Translations under genes and position numbers: made by a program
Virus record (IMG/VR): IMGVR_UViG_3300009177_000040
Coordinates: 1-61,335 of that record
Reading direction: 5' to 3' (one strand)
From: a virus
DNA: 61,335 nucleotides
In this document: positions 47,492 through 56,732 of the stretch, in pieces
How positions within the stretch are numbered: the stretch's first letter is position 1
How the letters are laid out: every line of letters begins with the position of its first letter
The notes under the pieces: generated by a model
Database searches by the model: none
What the model was told of the DNA's origin: nothing
What the model saw: only the letters and a program-made list of their open reading frames with translations

Positions 47492-48825
47492 GCAAACACG
47501 TCCGTGCCGTAGTAGGAGGCCGGTGTCAGGTTGGGCGTGAAGTTGACGAGGTCGTAGGACGGGTTGAGCGGGCGGCACTCGATGTTGATGCCGTCGATGA
47601 AGAAGGGCTCGTTCGCGAGGTCGGCCTCGTCGATGGTGAGGTTGATGGCGTCGCCGATGTCGCTCTGGGTCATCAGCCGCCAGGTCTCCGGCGCGCGGGG
47701 GTCGGCCGGTGGGCACGACTGGAACAGAACGGACTCGACCGACTTGCGAATCTCGTGGTAGTTCAAGACGTAGAAGTTGGCGTACCGCTCGCACTGCTGA
47801 CGGCCGGTCTCGTCGTTGTCGAAGTTGCGCTTGACGATGAGGTCGCCAGCCTCGTAGCCGCGGTAGCCGTACGCCGTGATCGAGGTGGCGTTGGTCTTGA
47901 GCATGTCCTGGATCAGGTCACGGTTGAACTCGAACCCGTTCTCGTCGGCCCGTGGCCAGATGGAGGCGGTGTTGATGATCCGCGCTCGAGGTGCGTTGTA
48001 GCTGAAGTCCTTGACCTCGGCTGAGACACCGGACGGCGAGGGTGAGCCGATGGCTCCGCTGTCCTCTCGGGTGCCCGCATAGAACCGCCTGAACGACCAC
48101 TCTGTCGGTGAACCGGCCTCGGTGGCCTCGGGGTTGAACCGGGCCATGCGACCGTGGAAGCAGCACCGGCCAAAGCGGTCCTCGAAGAAGTTGGCGACGC
48201 CGGGGAACTCCGCATCGGCTCCGTCACGGCAGCCCTGCAGGATAACGTCGTCGGGGTCGTACACCACCTCGTTGACGTCGACGTGGCCGGTGAAGACGAC
48301 CATCATCGTGGGAGCGATGTTGGCGTCGGTCAGCAGCGCGATGATGAAGTCATCGACTCGCTGCTCCTCGTAGAACACGACGCCGGTGACGGTGGCCGGG
48401 GTCGGGTCACCCATGACGCCTGGCAGGAACTTGACGCCACCCAGGTAGTCGAAGATGCCTACGGCAGTAAGGGACGTATCGGCCAGCGGCGCACCCGGCA
48501 CGTTGACGAGGTTGCGACGCAGGTCGTCGATGTGGCCGCGCCAGCGTGGCTGCCAGGCAGCCGTGTTCGGGTTGTAGAGCTGGAGCATGATCTGGCAGCC
48601 AACCAGGTCGGTCGTCAGCGTCTTGTTCTGGTCGTGGAAGTAGACCGTCGCGTTGCCGGTGTCGGTCGTGTCGAGCTCGGTCTGCCGACCGGCGTAGCTG
48701 TCGAACCCGTAGTTGCGGCACAGCGTGATGTTGTCGTAGCGAGTCCAGGTGGGCTCCGCTACGAGCGGCCCGGCCGACTCTGCGATCAGGACGCGGCCAG
48801 CTCCAGGTGAGGCATCGACCGCCAT
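47488..48825 (-). CDS. Minor tail protein
   Basis: A 445-residue protein. Its early part (YDNITLCRNYGFDSYAGRQTELD) and late part (ADLANEPFFIDGINIECRP) match the conserved minor tail protein that follows tape measure and distal-tail genes in siphoviruses of actinobacteria. ATG is just after the tape-measure stop. Confidence 0.7.
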   Translation of the reverse strand: MAVDASPGAGRVLIAESAGPLVAEPTWTRYDNITLCRNYGFDSYAGRQTELDTTDTGNATVYFHDQNKTLTTDLVGCQIMLQLYNPNTAAWQPRWRGHIDDLRRNLVNVPGAPLADTSLTAVGIFDYLGGVKFLPGVMGDPTPATVTGVVFYEEQRVDDFIIALLTDANIAPTMMVVFTGHVDVNEVVYDPDDVILQGCRDGADAEFPGVANFFEDRFGRCCFHGRMARFNPEATEAGSPTEWSFRRFYAGTREDSGAIGSPSPSGVSAEVKDFSYNAPRARIINTASIWPRADENGFEFNRDLIQDMLKTNATSITAYGYRGYEAGDLIVKRNFDNDETGRQQCERYANFYVLNYHEIRKSVESVLFQSCPPADPRAPETWRLMTQSDIGDAINLTIDEADLANEPFFIDGINIECRPLNPSYDLVNFTPNLTPASYYGTDVFA

Positions 48826-48826
48826 G

Positions 48827-51800
48827 TCACGCCGTGTGGTGCTTGTTGGGTCCCCGCTTCTGCCTCGGGTTGCGCCGCGCGCTGCGCTGCTGGTGCTTCG
48901 TCGTGTTGGTGGCGACCTTTACGCCGTCGAGGTTGACGGTCGTGTGGATGACGATGGGCCGGTCGTCCACGAACTGCCCGGCCTTCGACCGCGTGCCCTG
49001 CCCGGCCAGAGCGCGGCCTGCCGTGTTGAACCCGGAGAGCCGCGCACGGATGGCCATTGCTTCGTTCTTGTCCAGCCCCAGACCCTCGACGATCTTCTTG
49101 GTGTTGAGTCCCTTCGTCTTCGTCAGCGGACCCTTGATGTCCGTCTTGTCGCCAGCACCCTTGATGTCGTTGAGCATGTCGATGATCGCCTGCCGCACCT
49201 CGCGACCGGCGGTCTTGAAGTTCTTCTTCAGGAAGCTGACGATCTTGTTGAGCTGCGCCCGGTTCTGCTTCGTGTCGAGCGCGGTGCCCTTGATCCAGGA
49301 CAGCATCCCGGTCGCCCGCTTGAGCAGGCTCTTGCCGCCAGGCAGCTTCTTCTCGCCCTCGGCTGTCAGCCCGAGCGCCTGGAACTGCGCCGCCTTGAGC
49401 GCGTCGGCCGTCGCCTGGTTGGCGTCCTTGACGGTATCGCCCATGGCCTGGGCGTTGTCCCAGAGCATGCGGGCCAGCTCGGTCGTGCGGCCGACGACGG
49501 AGATGCGCGCCAGGATCGTCTTCTTGATCAGGCCCAGGATGTCCTCTGCGGCCTTGAACCGCTTCGCGGCCACCGCCTTGTCGAACTTGAGCCCCAGCGA
49601 GTCGATGGTGTTCTGGAACGCGGTCTCGGCCTTGTCCGCCAAAGCCTTGAGCCTGGCCTTCCGCTCCTCTGGCGTCTCCACGTTCTTGGGCTTGGGGGGA
49701 GGCTTGCTTCCGCCACCACCGGCACCCGCCTCCCCGCGCGCAATGTCCAACATGCCCTGGTTGACGGCCGGGCCTGCGCTGCGCTGCGTCTTGACGTTGA
49801 TGACGATGTCCTTGCCGTGCAGGGTGTCGATGTTGGCCTGGATGTTCGTCGTCGAGGTCTTAGAGTCGGTCTCCATGTTGAGGAGCGTCTCCTGCCAGCC
49901 CTTCTTCAAGTTCTGGAACGTGCCGCCACCGAGCTTCTTCGGGATGTGCGTGAACGGCTCGATGATCTTGAGCGCGGCCTGGATCGACTTCTTCTCGAGC
50001 CAGTCCCACATGCGGGTCCATGCGTTGGCGACGACGCGGCTCAGCTCCGAGAAGAGATGACCGACCTTGTGCACCAGTCCCTCGATCTGACGAATGACTG
50101 CGGCGATCCCCAGCAGCCGGATCGTGAACCTGGTGAGCTCGTTCAGCTTCTCGAACCTCGCCGCGATACGACGGAAGAGCCTGCCGAAGATGCGGTCGAA
50201 GATGCCCGCCAGCACCCCGGGCAGTCGGATCAGGTCGGCCGCCAGGGCGGTAGCCAGCCTCTCGGAGAGGCGACCGGCCTGGTCGACGAGGAAGCTCCCG
50301 ACCCGGGTGAACACCGACGAGAGCGAGGAAGAGATGCCCCGGGCGAGAGGAGTGGCCAGCTTGGCGAAGGGCTTGAGCATGATCGCGCCGAGCTTCCGCA
50401 GGCCGAAGACCTCGGGGAAGAGCAGGCCCAAAGCGTCGATGGCGACGGACAGGGCGAGCTGCCAGTTGCGTGCCCAGAAGCCAGGATCGAGCAGCGCCCG
50501 GAACGCGCTCAGCATCGCAGTGATGATGCCCGGCCCGGCCGCCACGCCCACGGCCTCCCAGTCGATGTCGTGCAACGCCTTCGAGATGGTCCCGGCCAGG
50601 TTCTGCATCGCCGGACCGATGAAGTCTCCTGCCCTCTTGAAGGCACCTCCGATCTGCTCGCCGATGCTCGACCAGTCCACTCGCTCCAGCGCGTCCGTGA
50701 ACCCTTCCGCGATGCCGGAAGCCCCGGCCATTACGGCCCGCCAGTCGATCTTGTTGAACAGGCTCACCAGCGCGTCTGTGAGCCGCTTGGCTCCGCCGGT
50801 GGCGGTCGTCCAGACGAAGTTCAGCTTGGCCCGGATCGTCTTGGCCTCACCGAAGTCCTTGAGGAACGAGTCCACCTTCTGGAACGCCTTGGTCAGGGTG
50901 CGTGCGATCGTGTTAGCGAGCGGCTCGAGCATCGCGCCGAGCCGGATGCCCGCGACACGCAGAGCCTGGAGCGTGCGCTCGAACTGGAAGCCCTCGTCCT
51001 CGGAGATGGCCTTGAACGCATGCTGCACCGACCCGGTCGTGTTGGTCATGTTCTTGAATATCTTCTCGACCGCTGCGCCGTTCTTGCCGACCAGCTGGAG
51101 CACGGACGTCAGTGCCTTGACGTTCGGGAACGCCTGCGCCAGAGCCGTCGTGTTGCCCGCGAACGCTCCCTTGACGAGCGTGAGGACCTTGAGCAGCCCG
51201 CCCTTCTCGCCCAGCGTCTCGCGCAGGGTGTCGATGTTCAGCCCGACGGACTTGAACGCATCGGCCGACCTCTTCTGAGGCTTGAGCAGGGTGGCGAACA
51301 CCGCACGCAGCGCGGTGGTGGCCTTCATCGCCGACGTGCCAGAGCGCGTCATGCCCGCGATGGCTGCGCCGACCTCGTTGAAGCCGACTCCAAGCTCGGC
51401 CGCGAGCGGTGCGATGACCCCGATGCTCGGTGCCAGCGCGTCGGCCGCGGTCTTACCCTCGCGCACCGTGGCCGTCAGCACGTCGGCTGCCTGCTGCGCA
51501 TTCAGGTTCGCCTTCCCGTAGGCGTTCATGGCAGACGTGACCGCGTCCGCCACCGTCAGCGTCTCGCCGAGGCCCGCTGCCGACGCCATGGCCGAGATGC
51601 GCAGCGTGTCCATCGCGTCTGCCCCACGCAGACCGGCGGACGTCACGAAGAACAGAGCGTCAGCGAGCTCCTTGGGCGACTTCGCGACCTCGGTACTGAG
51701 CTTGAGGATGTCGTCAGACCACGCATGCACCTGGTCCCTGGACACGCCGACCAGCCCGACGATCTTGTGCATCGAGTCCTCGAACTCGTTGAACTGGCGG

Positions 51801-51979
51801 CTGGCTACTACACCGATGACCGCGCCAACGGCCGCCATCTCGAGACCGATCTTCGCCACGTGCTTGGCGGAGTGCTTCATGGTCTCGTTGAACCGCCGGG
51901 TCGACTGCTCAGACTTTCCTAGGGCACGCTGATACGAAGTGCTGTCACCGATGATCTCGACGATGAGCTTGCGTGCCAT
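48827..51979 (-). CDS. Tape measure protein
   Basis: A 1050-residue protein. The N-terminal 350 residues carry the TP901-type core (VVASRQFNEFEDSMHKIVGLVG, ADALFFVTSAGLRG, ELGVGFNEVGAAIAGMTRSG). Several hydrophobic helices lie in the middle and the C-terminus is basic (RSARRNPRQKRGPNKHH). By the usual rule of about 0.15 nm per residue the tail would be near 150-160 nm. The ATG directly abuts the TAG of the chaperone -1 extension. Confidence 0.93.
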   Translation of the reverse strand: MARKLIVEIIGDSTSYQRALGKSEQSTRRFNETMKHSAKHVAKIGLEMAAVGAVIGVVASRQFNEFEDSMHKIVGLVGVSRDQVHAWSDDILKLSTEVAKSPKELADALFFVTSAGLRGADAMDTLRISAMASAAGLGETLTVADAVTSAMNAYGKANLNAQQAADVLTATVREGKTAADALAPSIGVIAPLAAELGVGFNEVGAAIAGMTRSGTSAMKATTALRAVFATLLKPQKRSADAFKSVGLNIDTLRETLGEKGGLLKVLTLVKGAFAGNTTALAQAFPNVKALTSVLQLVGKNGAAVEKIFKNMTNTTGSVQHAFKAISEDEGFQFERTLQALRVAGIRLGAMLEPLANTIARTLTKAFQKVDSFLKDFGEAKTIRAKLNFVWTTATGGAKRLTDALVSLFNKIDWRAVMAGASGIAEGFTDALERVDWSSIGEQIGGAFKRAGDFIGPAMQNLAGTISKALHDIDWEAVGVAAGPGIITAMLSAFRALLDPGFWARNWQLALSVAIDALGLLFPEVFGLRKLGAIMLKPFAKLATPLARGISSSLSSVFTRVGSFLVDQAGRLSERLATALAADLIRLPGVLAGIFDRIFGRLFRRIAARFEKLNELTRFTIRLLGIAAVIRQIEGLVHKVGHLFSELSRVVANAWTRMWDWLEKKSIQAALKIIEPFTHIPKKLGGGTFQNLKKGWQETLLNMETDSKTSTTNIQANIDTLHGKDIVINVKTQRSAGPAVNQGMLDIARGEAGAGGGGSKPPPKPKNVETPEERKARLKALADKAETAFQNTIDSLGLKFDKAVAAKRFKAAEDILGLIKKTILARISVVGRTTELARMLWDNAQAMGDTVKDANQATADALKAAQFQALGLTAEGEKKLPGGKSLLKRATGMLSWIKGTALDTKQNRAQLNKIVSFLKKNFKTAGREVRQAIIDMLNDIKGAGDKTDIKGPLTKTKGLNTKKIVEGLGLDKNEAMAIRARLSGFNTAGRALAGQGTRSKAGQFVDDRPIVIHTTVNLDGVKVATNTTKHQQRSARRNPRQKRGPNKHHTA

Positions 51980-52533
51980 CTAGTTGAAGCCTCCCGCGCG
52001 GAAGTCCCAGGCGTCCATCAGCTGGTCGGCCGTCAGGGAACCGACGTCGTTAGGTCGGAGGTTGCAGGTGTAGCCGAGACGGGGCGACCAGAAGAGTCTG
52101 GGCTCCAGTTCCCCGGGGGCAGCTCCGAAGCGTCGTCGGAAGAGCTTCCAGAAGAACTGGTCGGATCGCCGCTGCTTGTCGGCGAGTCGAGCTCGGGCTT
52201 CGGGGCTTCGGCCGGGGTAGGGTCCGGCAGCGCCTCCGCCATCGCTGCCAGCTGCTCCAGCACGTTCATCATGTTGACCTTGAGCACCATGGCCTTGACG
52301 TCGCGCTCGCGGAGCGCCGGGTCAGACCGCTGGATGCCGACGTGGAGCAGACCGGCCACGACGCCGGGGTGCAGTCCCTCCAGCTCGAAGATTTGGTCGA
52401 AGGTCAGGTTGGAGTACCGGTACATGACCATCGCCTCGTCGAGGTCGAACGTGTCGAGCGGTGGCAGCACGTACGGCGTGCCGTCCACCTCGATGCGGTT
52501 CTCTGTGCGGAGCTGGTCTTCAACTTCTGCCAT
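51980..52533 (-). CDS. Tail assembly chaperone GT, -1 frameshift product
   Basis: From about 52250 the -1 frame is open and reads ARLADKQRRSDQFFWKLF...LFWSPRLGYTCNLRPNDVGS, ending DFRAGGFN at a TAG (51980-51982) one base before the tape-measure ATG. This has the features of the second chaperone domain, so the longer product is probably made by programmed -1 frameshifting. I could not identify a textbook slippery heptamer in the overlap. Confidence 0.6.
52033..52533 (-). CDS. Tail assembly chaperone (G-type, zero-frame product)
   Basis: A 166-residue protein. LDTFDLDEAMVMYRYSNLTFDQIFEL and the acidic/helical middle match the first tail assembly chaperone of siphoviruses. The last 50 residues in this frame are Ser/Pro-rich low complexity. 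It lies between the gp10-like gene and tape measure, as expected. Confidence 0.75.
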   Translation of the reverse strand: MAEVEDQLRTENRIEVDGTPYVLPPLDTFDLDEAMVMYRYSNLTFDQIFELEGLHPGVVAGLLHVGIQRSDPALRERDVKAMVLKVNMMNVLEQLAAMAEALPDPTPAEAPKPELDSPTSSGDPTSSSGSSSDDASELPPGNWSPDSSGRPVSATPATSDLTTSVP

Positions 52534-52549
52534 GTCGCTGTTCCTTTCC

Positions 52550-52942
52550 CTAGAACCCGTTCCTGCGGCCGAGGGTGTCGAGCACGACCTCGATCGCACC
52601 CACCACCCGCTCCTCGTTCTGATCCAGAGCCGGTTCCATCGCGCGCTCCATCAGGAGGTCGGCGACGTTCTTGCGCCTGCGTGCGGTGTTGCGGCTCTGA
52701 CGCTTCTTGGGCGTCATGTAGACGAGCGCGGTGCGCTTGCTGACGACGATCTTCTGCTCGGCCCATGCCGGGCTGTAGACCATGTTCTCAATCGTGTTGA
52801 GTGCCTTCTGTTCGGCAACAACGCGCACCGGCTCGGCTGCGTGCTTCAGCCCTTCCCTCAGGTCCTCCTGCAGGTTGTCCTGGATGTTGTCGAAGGCACG
52901 GACGGTTTCCCGTAGACCCTTGACCCTGACCTTGCCGGGCAC
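52550..52942 (-). CDS. Tail completion/neck protein, gp10-like
   Basis: A 130-residue basic protein. VKGLRETVRAFDNIQDNLQE, LKHAAEPVRVVAEQ and YSPAWAEQKIVV follow the HK97 gp10-like pattern. GTG start seven bases after the major tail protein stop. The gene order (after the major tail protein) is slightly unusual. Confidence 0.6.
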   Translation of the reverse strand: MPGKVRVKGLRETVRAFDNIQDNLQEDLREGLKHAAEPVRVVAEQKALNTIENMVYSPAWAEQKIVVSKRTALVYMTPKKRQSRNTARRRKNVADLLMERAMEPALDQNEERVVGAIEVVLDTLGRRNGF

Positions 52943-52949
52943 CGCGGGC

Positions 52950-53369
52950 CTACGGCGTCCAGTCGAACAGGCTGTTGGGTGCGGGCTTGAACTCCACGCT
53001 GACCTCGGCCCGCTCGTTCAGCGTCGCGCTGGGCGGGTAGCTGAAGCAGTTGGCCGTACCGCCGTACCACGGGTTGGTCGCGCTCGTGCCAGCATCGGAG
53101 TCCGGCTGCACGAAGATGGGGAACGACGACCCGCCCTCGTACAGCGGCCAGATCGTCTGGTGGACTGACCCGTTCGCGAAGTCGTTCAGGAACTGGACGG
53201 TGATGGTCTGGTCCTGCGTACCGGGCAGGAACTCGCGCCTGCCGGTCGGGCTGAACCCAGACACATCGACCTGCTCCTTCTCGTCTCCGATCTGGACATC
53301 GAAGGCGTGATCGGAGAGCGTGACTCCGTTGACCACGACCTTCCAGTCTGTCGAGATGAACTTCGGCAT
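52950..53369 (-). CDS. Major tail protein
   Basis: A 139-residue beta-rich protein: DWKVVVNGVTLSDHAFDVQIGDEKEQVDVSG, EFLPGTQDQTITVQFLNDFA, and VSVEFKPAPNSLFDW are typical of siphovirus tube proteins. It precedes the chaperone and tape measure genes. Confidence 0.8.
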   Translation of the reverse strand: MPKFISTDWKVVVNGVTLSDHAFDVQIGDEKEQVDVSGFSPTGRREFLPGTQDQTITVQFLNDFANGSVHQTIWPLYEGGSSFPIFVQPDSDAGTSATNPWYGGTANCFSYPPSATLNERAEVSVEFKPAPNSLFDWTP

Positions 53370-53389
53370 TGCCCGACTCCTTTCGTCGG

Positions 53390-54577
53390 TTAGACCGCTG
53401 CGAGCAGCTCGCGAGCGCGAGCTTCGTAGACAGCCCGGTTGGCTTGTGTCGCTGTCTGCACCTGGGGGTCGAGGCCCGACCCGGCGATGGCGTTCTTGAG
53501 ATGACTCAGACCAACGCGGACGTCGCGTAGCGTCATCCCCGCTGCCCGTGCTTCCAGGCTCAGCAGGTTGTCCGAGTAGTACGCTGGCTCCACGAGCTGC
53601 GTGTCGAAGCCTCCGAGCGCGAGCAGTTCATCCCGCATCCCGGCGAGGCACCAACCGTCGATGTACGGCAGGCTTTGGCCCTCGTAGTCGGCGTGCCGGT
53701 CAAAGCGTAGAGGACCCACTAGCACACCAGACTCTATCTCGTCACGGAGTTCTTCGAGCCAGTGCGACCGAACCAGCCGCACATCGTTGTTGAGGAACAG
53801 CACCGCGTTGGCGGTGGCGTGCTCCAGTCCGAGGTTCGACCCTCCTACAAACCCCAGGTTTACGTCGCTCCTGAGAGCGGCGAATGGCAGAGCCGGAGTT
53901 GAGCCGCAGTCGACGATCAGCAGCTCGTCCGTTGACCATCGGTGGCTGACCGCGGCGAAGTAGTCGTCCGCCAGCTCTGAATGGTTGTGCCAGGGAGTGA
54001 CGATCGCGATGCTCGGCTTGTTGCCCGGCCGGATGGTGGAGGTGATCTCCTCCCGCCAGACCGGCTCACCCATGTTCTCGACGCACTGGGCGATGAACGT
54101 GTAGTCGCCACCCGGCTCCTTCCAGCCGAGCTTGTGCGGCGTCCAGGCACCGAGCTTGCCCGGCTCGTTCGGCACGACGTACATCTGCGTGGAAACGTTC
54201 CCGAACTCGACGACCGGCTCACGCCAGAGCACGCCATGCGCGTAGTGCGACATGCGGAAGATCACCGGCCGGTCGCAGGCTGCCTCCCGCATCAGCTCGA
54301 TCGCCCCGGGGTTGTACACGTCATCGTCGTCCATGAAGCCCAGGTGCGTGCCGGTGGCGAGCTCGATCCCGGCGACCCGGCCCGCGTGCCCGCCGGTCAC
54401 GCCCCAGTGCCCCTCGATGGAGCGTGCGTTGGGCGGCAGCTTGCAGGGCAGCTCGGTTGCGCCTCGCGAGCGGTCGAGCGCGACGATGATCTCGTCGGCA
54501 CCGGCGCAGCTCGCGAGGGTGCGCTCGAGTGACGGACGCCCGAGGGTCGGAATGACGATGGACAGGGTTACGGCCAC
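53390..54577 (-). CDS. Double GT-A glycosyltransferase
   Basis: A 395-residue protein with two GT2-type domains. Domain 1 (1-175) has LSIVIPTLGRPSLERTL and the metal-binding FMDDDDVYN. Domain 2 (185-395) has IVTPWHNHSELAD, LIVDCGSTP and VLFLNNDVRLVRSHWLEEL. It may add sugars to virion proteins, host surface glycans, or the hydroxymethylated DNA bases made by the TET/JBP enzyme. It starts the inserted island as seen from the tail genes. Confidence 0.75.
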   Translation of the reverse strand: MAVTLSIVIPTLGRPSLERTLASCAGADEIIVALDRSRGATELPCKLPPNARSIEGHWGVTGGHAGRVAGIELATGTHLGFMDDDDVYNPGAIELMREAACDRPVIFRMSHYAHGVLWREPVVEFGNVSTQMYVVPNEPGKLGAWTPHKLGWKEPGGDYTFIAQCVENMGEPVWREEITSTIRPGNKPSIAIVTPWHNHSELADDYFAAVSHRWSTDELLIVDCGSTPALPFAALRSDVNLGFVGGSNLGLEHATANAVLFLNNDVRLVRSHWLEELRDEIESGVLVGPLRFDRHADYEGQSLPYIDGWCLAGMRDELLALGGFDTQLVEPAYYSDNLLSLEARAAGMTLRDVRVGLSHLKNAIAGSGLDPQVQTATQANRAVYEARARELLAAV

Positions 54578-55095
54578 ACGACTCCAATCCCGCAGCGAGC
54601 GGAGGTTGCATCTGCGACTACCTCGATGGTGGGGCGAGCCTCCGCCTTGACTTCCGCCCAGAGCCGGTCTACGCCGTACGCTGGCCGAGGCAGGATGTCG
54701 TGGAAGGCGACGATGCCGTTGGGCTCGATCATGTCGCGGTAGTTGTCCCAGTCCTGCTTGACGGCCTCGTAGGTGTGGTCTGCGTCGATCAGGCAGAACC
54801 CGTAGGGACCGAGAGCACGCACCTGCTCAATGATGGCCGGGTCGTGGGATGACCCTTGTAGCAGCACCAGGTCGCACTTGGCCCTCGCCGCCCAGGCTTT
54901 CCATCTCGCCGGGCCGGGGCTGCGCATGGTGTCGTCGACGGCCACGACGCGGTTGGCGAGCTGAAGCCAGTGCCAGAGCGTGCCGCCTTCGTACACGCCT
55001 ATCTCGAGAACCGTCAGCGGCAGGGTCAGCTGAGACACCAAGGACAGGAGGACCTCCAGCTCGAGACCCTCCTGCTGCGGGGGAGGAACCGTCAC
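54568..55095 (-). CDS. SAM methyltransferase (class I, cephalosporin-hydroxylase-like)
   Basis: A 175-residue protein from GTG overlapping the FN3 gene stop. LTVLEIGVYEGGTLWHW is motif I, VAVDDTMR and YGFCLIDADHTYEAVKQDW follow, with IVAFHDI near the end. This resembles small methyltransferases associated with glycan tailoring. Confidence 0.65.
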   Translation of the reverse strand: MTVPPPQQEGLELEVLLSLVSQLTLPLTVLEIGVYEGGTLWHWLQLANRVVAVDDTMRSPGPARWKAWAARAKCDLVLLQGSSHDPAIIEQVRALGPYGFCLIDADHTYEAVKQDWDNYRDMIEPNGIVAFHDILPRPAYGVDRLWAEVKAEARPTIEVVADATSARCGIGVVWP

Positions 55096-55505
55096 GCGAT
55101 CTTTGCGAACGTGACGCAGGACTGCGGTGATCTCAGCCCGGCGACGTTGATCGCTGTGACGCAGACCCGGAACGTGGTCTTGCGGTTGAGGCCGGTTACG
55201 AGGTACTGGTTGGCGGAGACAGTCAGCGGGCTGCCCCCATCCTTCGTCAGCTCGTAGTGGACTGCGGAGCGGGAGTCCTTGCTCGCGCCCCATCCAACCA
55301 GGACGGTGTTCTTCCTCGGCTCACCCAGGTTGGAGAACGGGCCGGGCTGGGTCGGTCCCCAGGCGATCGTCACGGACGTCTCTGTGGCTCCGATCTGCTG
55401 CACGTTGGTCGGAGCTGCCGGGCCGGTTGTGGCTGCCCAGGTTACCGCGATCACAAGGAAGGACAGCATCGCCGCAGGAACTGCGATGAGGGTGGCGCGA
55501 CGCAT
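55092..55505 (-). CDS. Secreted fibronectin type III protein
   Basis: A 137-residue protein with an N-terminal signal/anchor (LIAVPAAMLSFLVIAVTWAA) and one FN3 domain (PTNVQQIGATETSVTIAWG, YELTKDGGSPLTV, TTFRVCVTAINVAG). FN3 domains usually bind surface carbohydrates; here a signal peptide suggests export instead of virion assembly. Confidence 0.7.
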   Translation of the reverse strand: MRRATLIAVPAAMLSFLVIAVTWAATTGPAAPTNVQQIGATETSVTIAWGPTQPGPFSNLGEPRKNTVLVGWGASKDSRSAVHYELTKDGGSPLTVSANQYLVTGLNRKTTFRVCVTAINVAGLRSPQSCVTFAKIA

Positions 55506-55512
55506 TCGTCTC

Positions 55513-56073
55513 CTAGGGGTTGGGGTCGTAGGGAGTGACGACCTCGCTGATCAGCTCGAAGTGCTCGGCCAGCTCGACGCGCATCGCCAGTCGGTCGAAC
55601 GTCTCGGCGATGCCGTTGCCGCACTCGTTCGGGATGTGGCCATGCCAGTGGTTGGGGTCTTCCCCTGCCCCGGCCGCTCGGCTGATGACGTGCGTGAGCT
55701 GTCCGGCCGGGCGACGGTGATCGTTGTCCCAGTGGTCGGCGATCCACCAGTCGCGCTCTCGTGCGGCCACGTAGGTGGCGTCGCTGATCTGCCAGCCGGG
55801 TGCCTTGAACCCGTGCTCGAACAGCTCGGCGCAGTGGTCCATGACGAACCCGGCCTGCTCCAGCGTCCAGTCCTCGGCCTCGCGAGGGTGCGGGTGCTCC
55901 CAGCCGTGGACGGCGAGCTCGATCCAGTCGGGCGTGCCGCGCCAGAAGTCCTCGGTGCCGAGCGCCGGGATCGCGAACACCGTGCAGCGGAACCTCGGGT
56001 TGATGACGCGCAGTCGCTCCAGCAGGTCGAGCCGGTTGCTCGCCTCGGAGAAGTCGTCGAAGTCAACTACCAC
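55513..56073 (-). CDS. Polysaccharide deacetylase-like protein
   Basis: A 186-residue protein. VVDFDDFSEASNR, FRCTVFAIPA, IELAVHGWEHPHP and EHGFKAPGWQISDAT follow the NodB-fold order: metal DD, His-x-x-x-His, and a catalytic groove Pro/Trp. It could trim glycans, in keeping with nearby glycosyltransferases. GTG start overlapping the upstream gene by 11 bases. Confidence 0.65.
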   Translation of the reverse strand: MVVDFDDFSEASNRLDLLERLRVINPRFRCTVFAIPALGTEDFWRGTPDWIELAVHGWEHPHPREAEDWTLEQAGFVMDHCAELFEHGFKAPGWQISDATYVAARERDWWIADHWDNDHRRPAGQLTHVISRAAGAGEDPNHWHGHIPNECGNGIAETFDRLAMRVELAEHFELISEVVTPYDPNP

Positions 56074-56602
56074 GCAGGTACAGGAAGATGTTGTTGCGGT
56101 ACCACGGGGAGACCGCGTGCTTGTCCCAGATCAGCGGGCGGATCGTGTCCTGCGTCTCGAATCCTCTGGCCTCAAACTTCTCGTGCCAGTACTCGTGCGG
56201 CTGACAGTTGATGTGGCCGGTGCCCGCCTGCCCCGGCACCGCGGCCGACCAGAGCACCGCTGAGCCGCAGTGACGGTCGATCGTGTCGACCAGCGTGTCG
56301 GCTGCCTCGGCCGGGAGGTGCTCGCCCACCTCCAGGCACAGCGCCAGGTCGAACGTGCGACCGAGGTCGAGCGGCTTCGTGAGGTCGTACTGGATGTAGC
56401 CCTCCGGTGCGGCGATGTCCACGCCGACCAGATCGTTACAGAACGGCCGGAGACTTTCGAGCCACTCACCCTGACCGCATCCCACGTCCAGCACGGAGTC
56501 GGGCGCGAGCAGCCCGGAGATAAGCGGAGCGAGCGCCTCGGCGCTGGCGGTCACGGTCGGCGAGCGTCCTGCGAAGAACTCGGCACCGTAGAGGCTGGTC
56601 AC
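56063..56602 (-). CDS. SAM methyltransferase
   Basis: A 179-residue class I methyltransferase: DSVLDVGCGQGEWLESL (motif I), LVGVDIAAPEGYIQYDL, and LALCLEVGEHLPAEAADTLVD. C-terminus HSPWYRNNIFLYL resembles glycan methyltransferases. GTG start overlapping the previous stop. Confidence 0.72.
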   Translation of the reverse strand: MTSLYGAEFFAGRSPTVTASAEALAPLISGLLAPDSVLDVGCGQGEWLESLRPFCNDLVGVDIAAPEGYIQYDLTKPLDLGRTFDLALCLEVGEHLPAEAADTLVDTIDRHCGSAVLWSAAVPGQAGTGHINCQPHEYWHEKFEARGFETQDTIRPLIWDKHAVSPWYRNNIFLYLRGS

Positions 56603-56727
56603 AGCAACCTCAGCTCAAGCGGGCCAGCCACGATCCATGTCGCGCGTCGCCCCGGCCTGAGCGGGTGCGGCTGCCGCCAAGCAATGAAGAACGGAGACAG
56701 GCCCGGGGGACGCTTCCTGACGATCAT
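56599..56727 (-). CDS. Small basic protein
   Basis: A 42-residue Pro/Arg-rich ORF just after the GT stop, overlapping the methyltransferase start (GTGA). Composition and coupling make it plausible; no function. Confidence 0.4.
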   Translation of the reverse strand: MIVRKRPPGLSPFFIAWRQPHPLRPGRRATWIVAGPLELRLL

Positions 56728-56732
56728 CAGCC

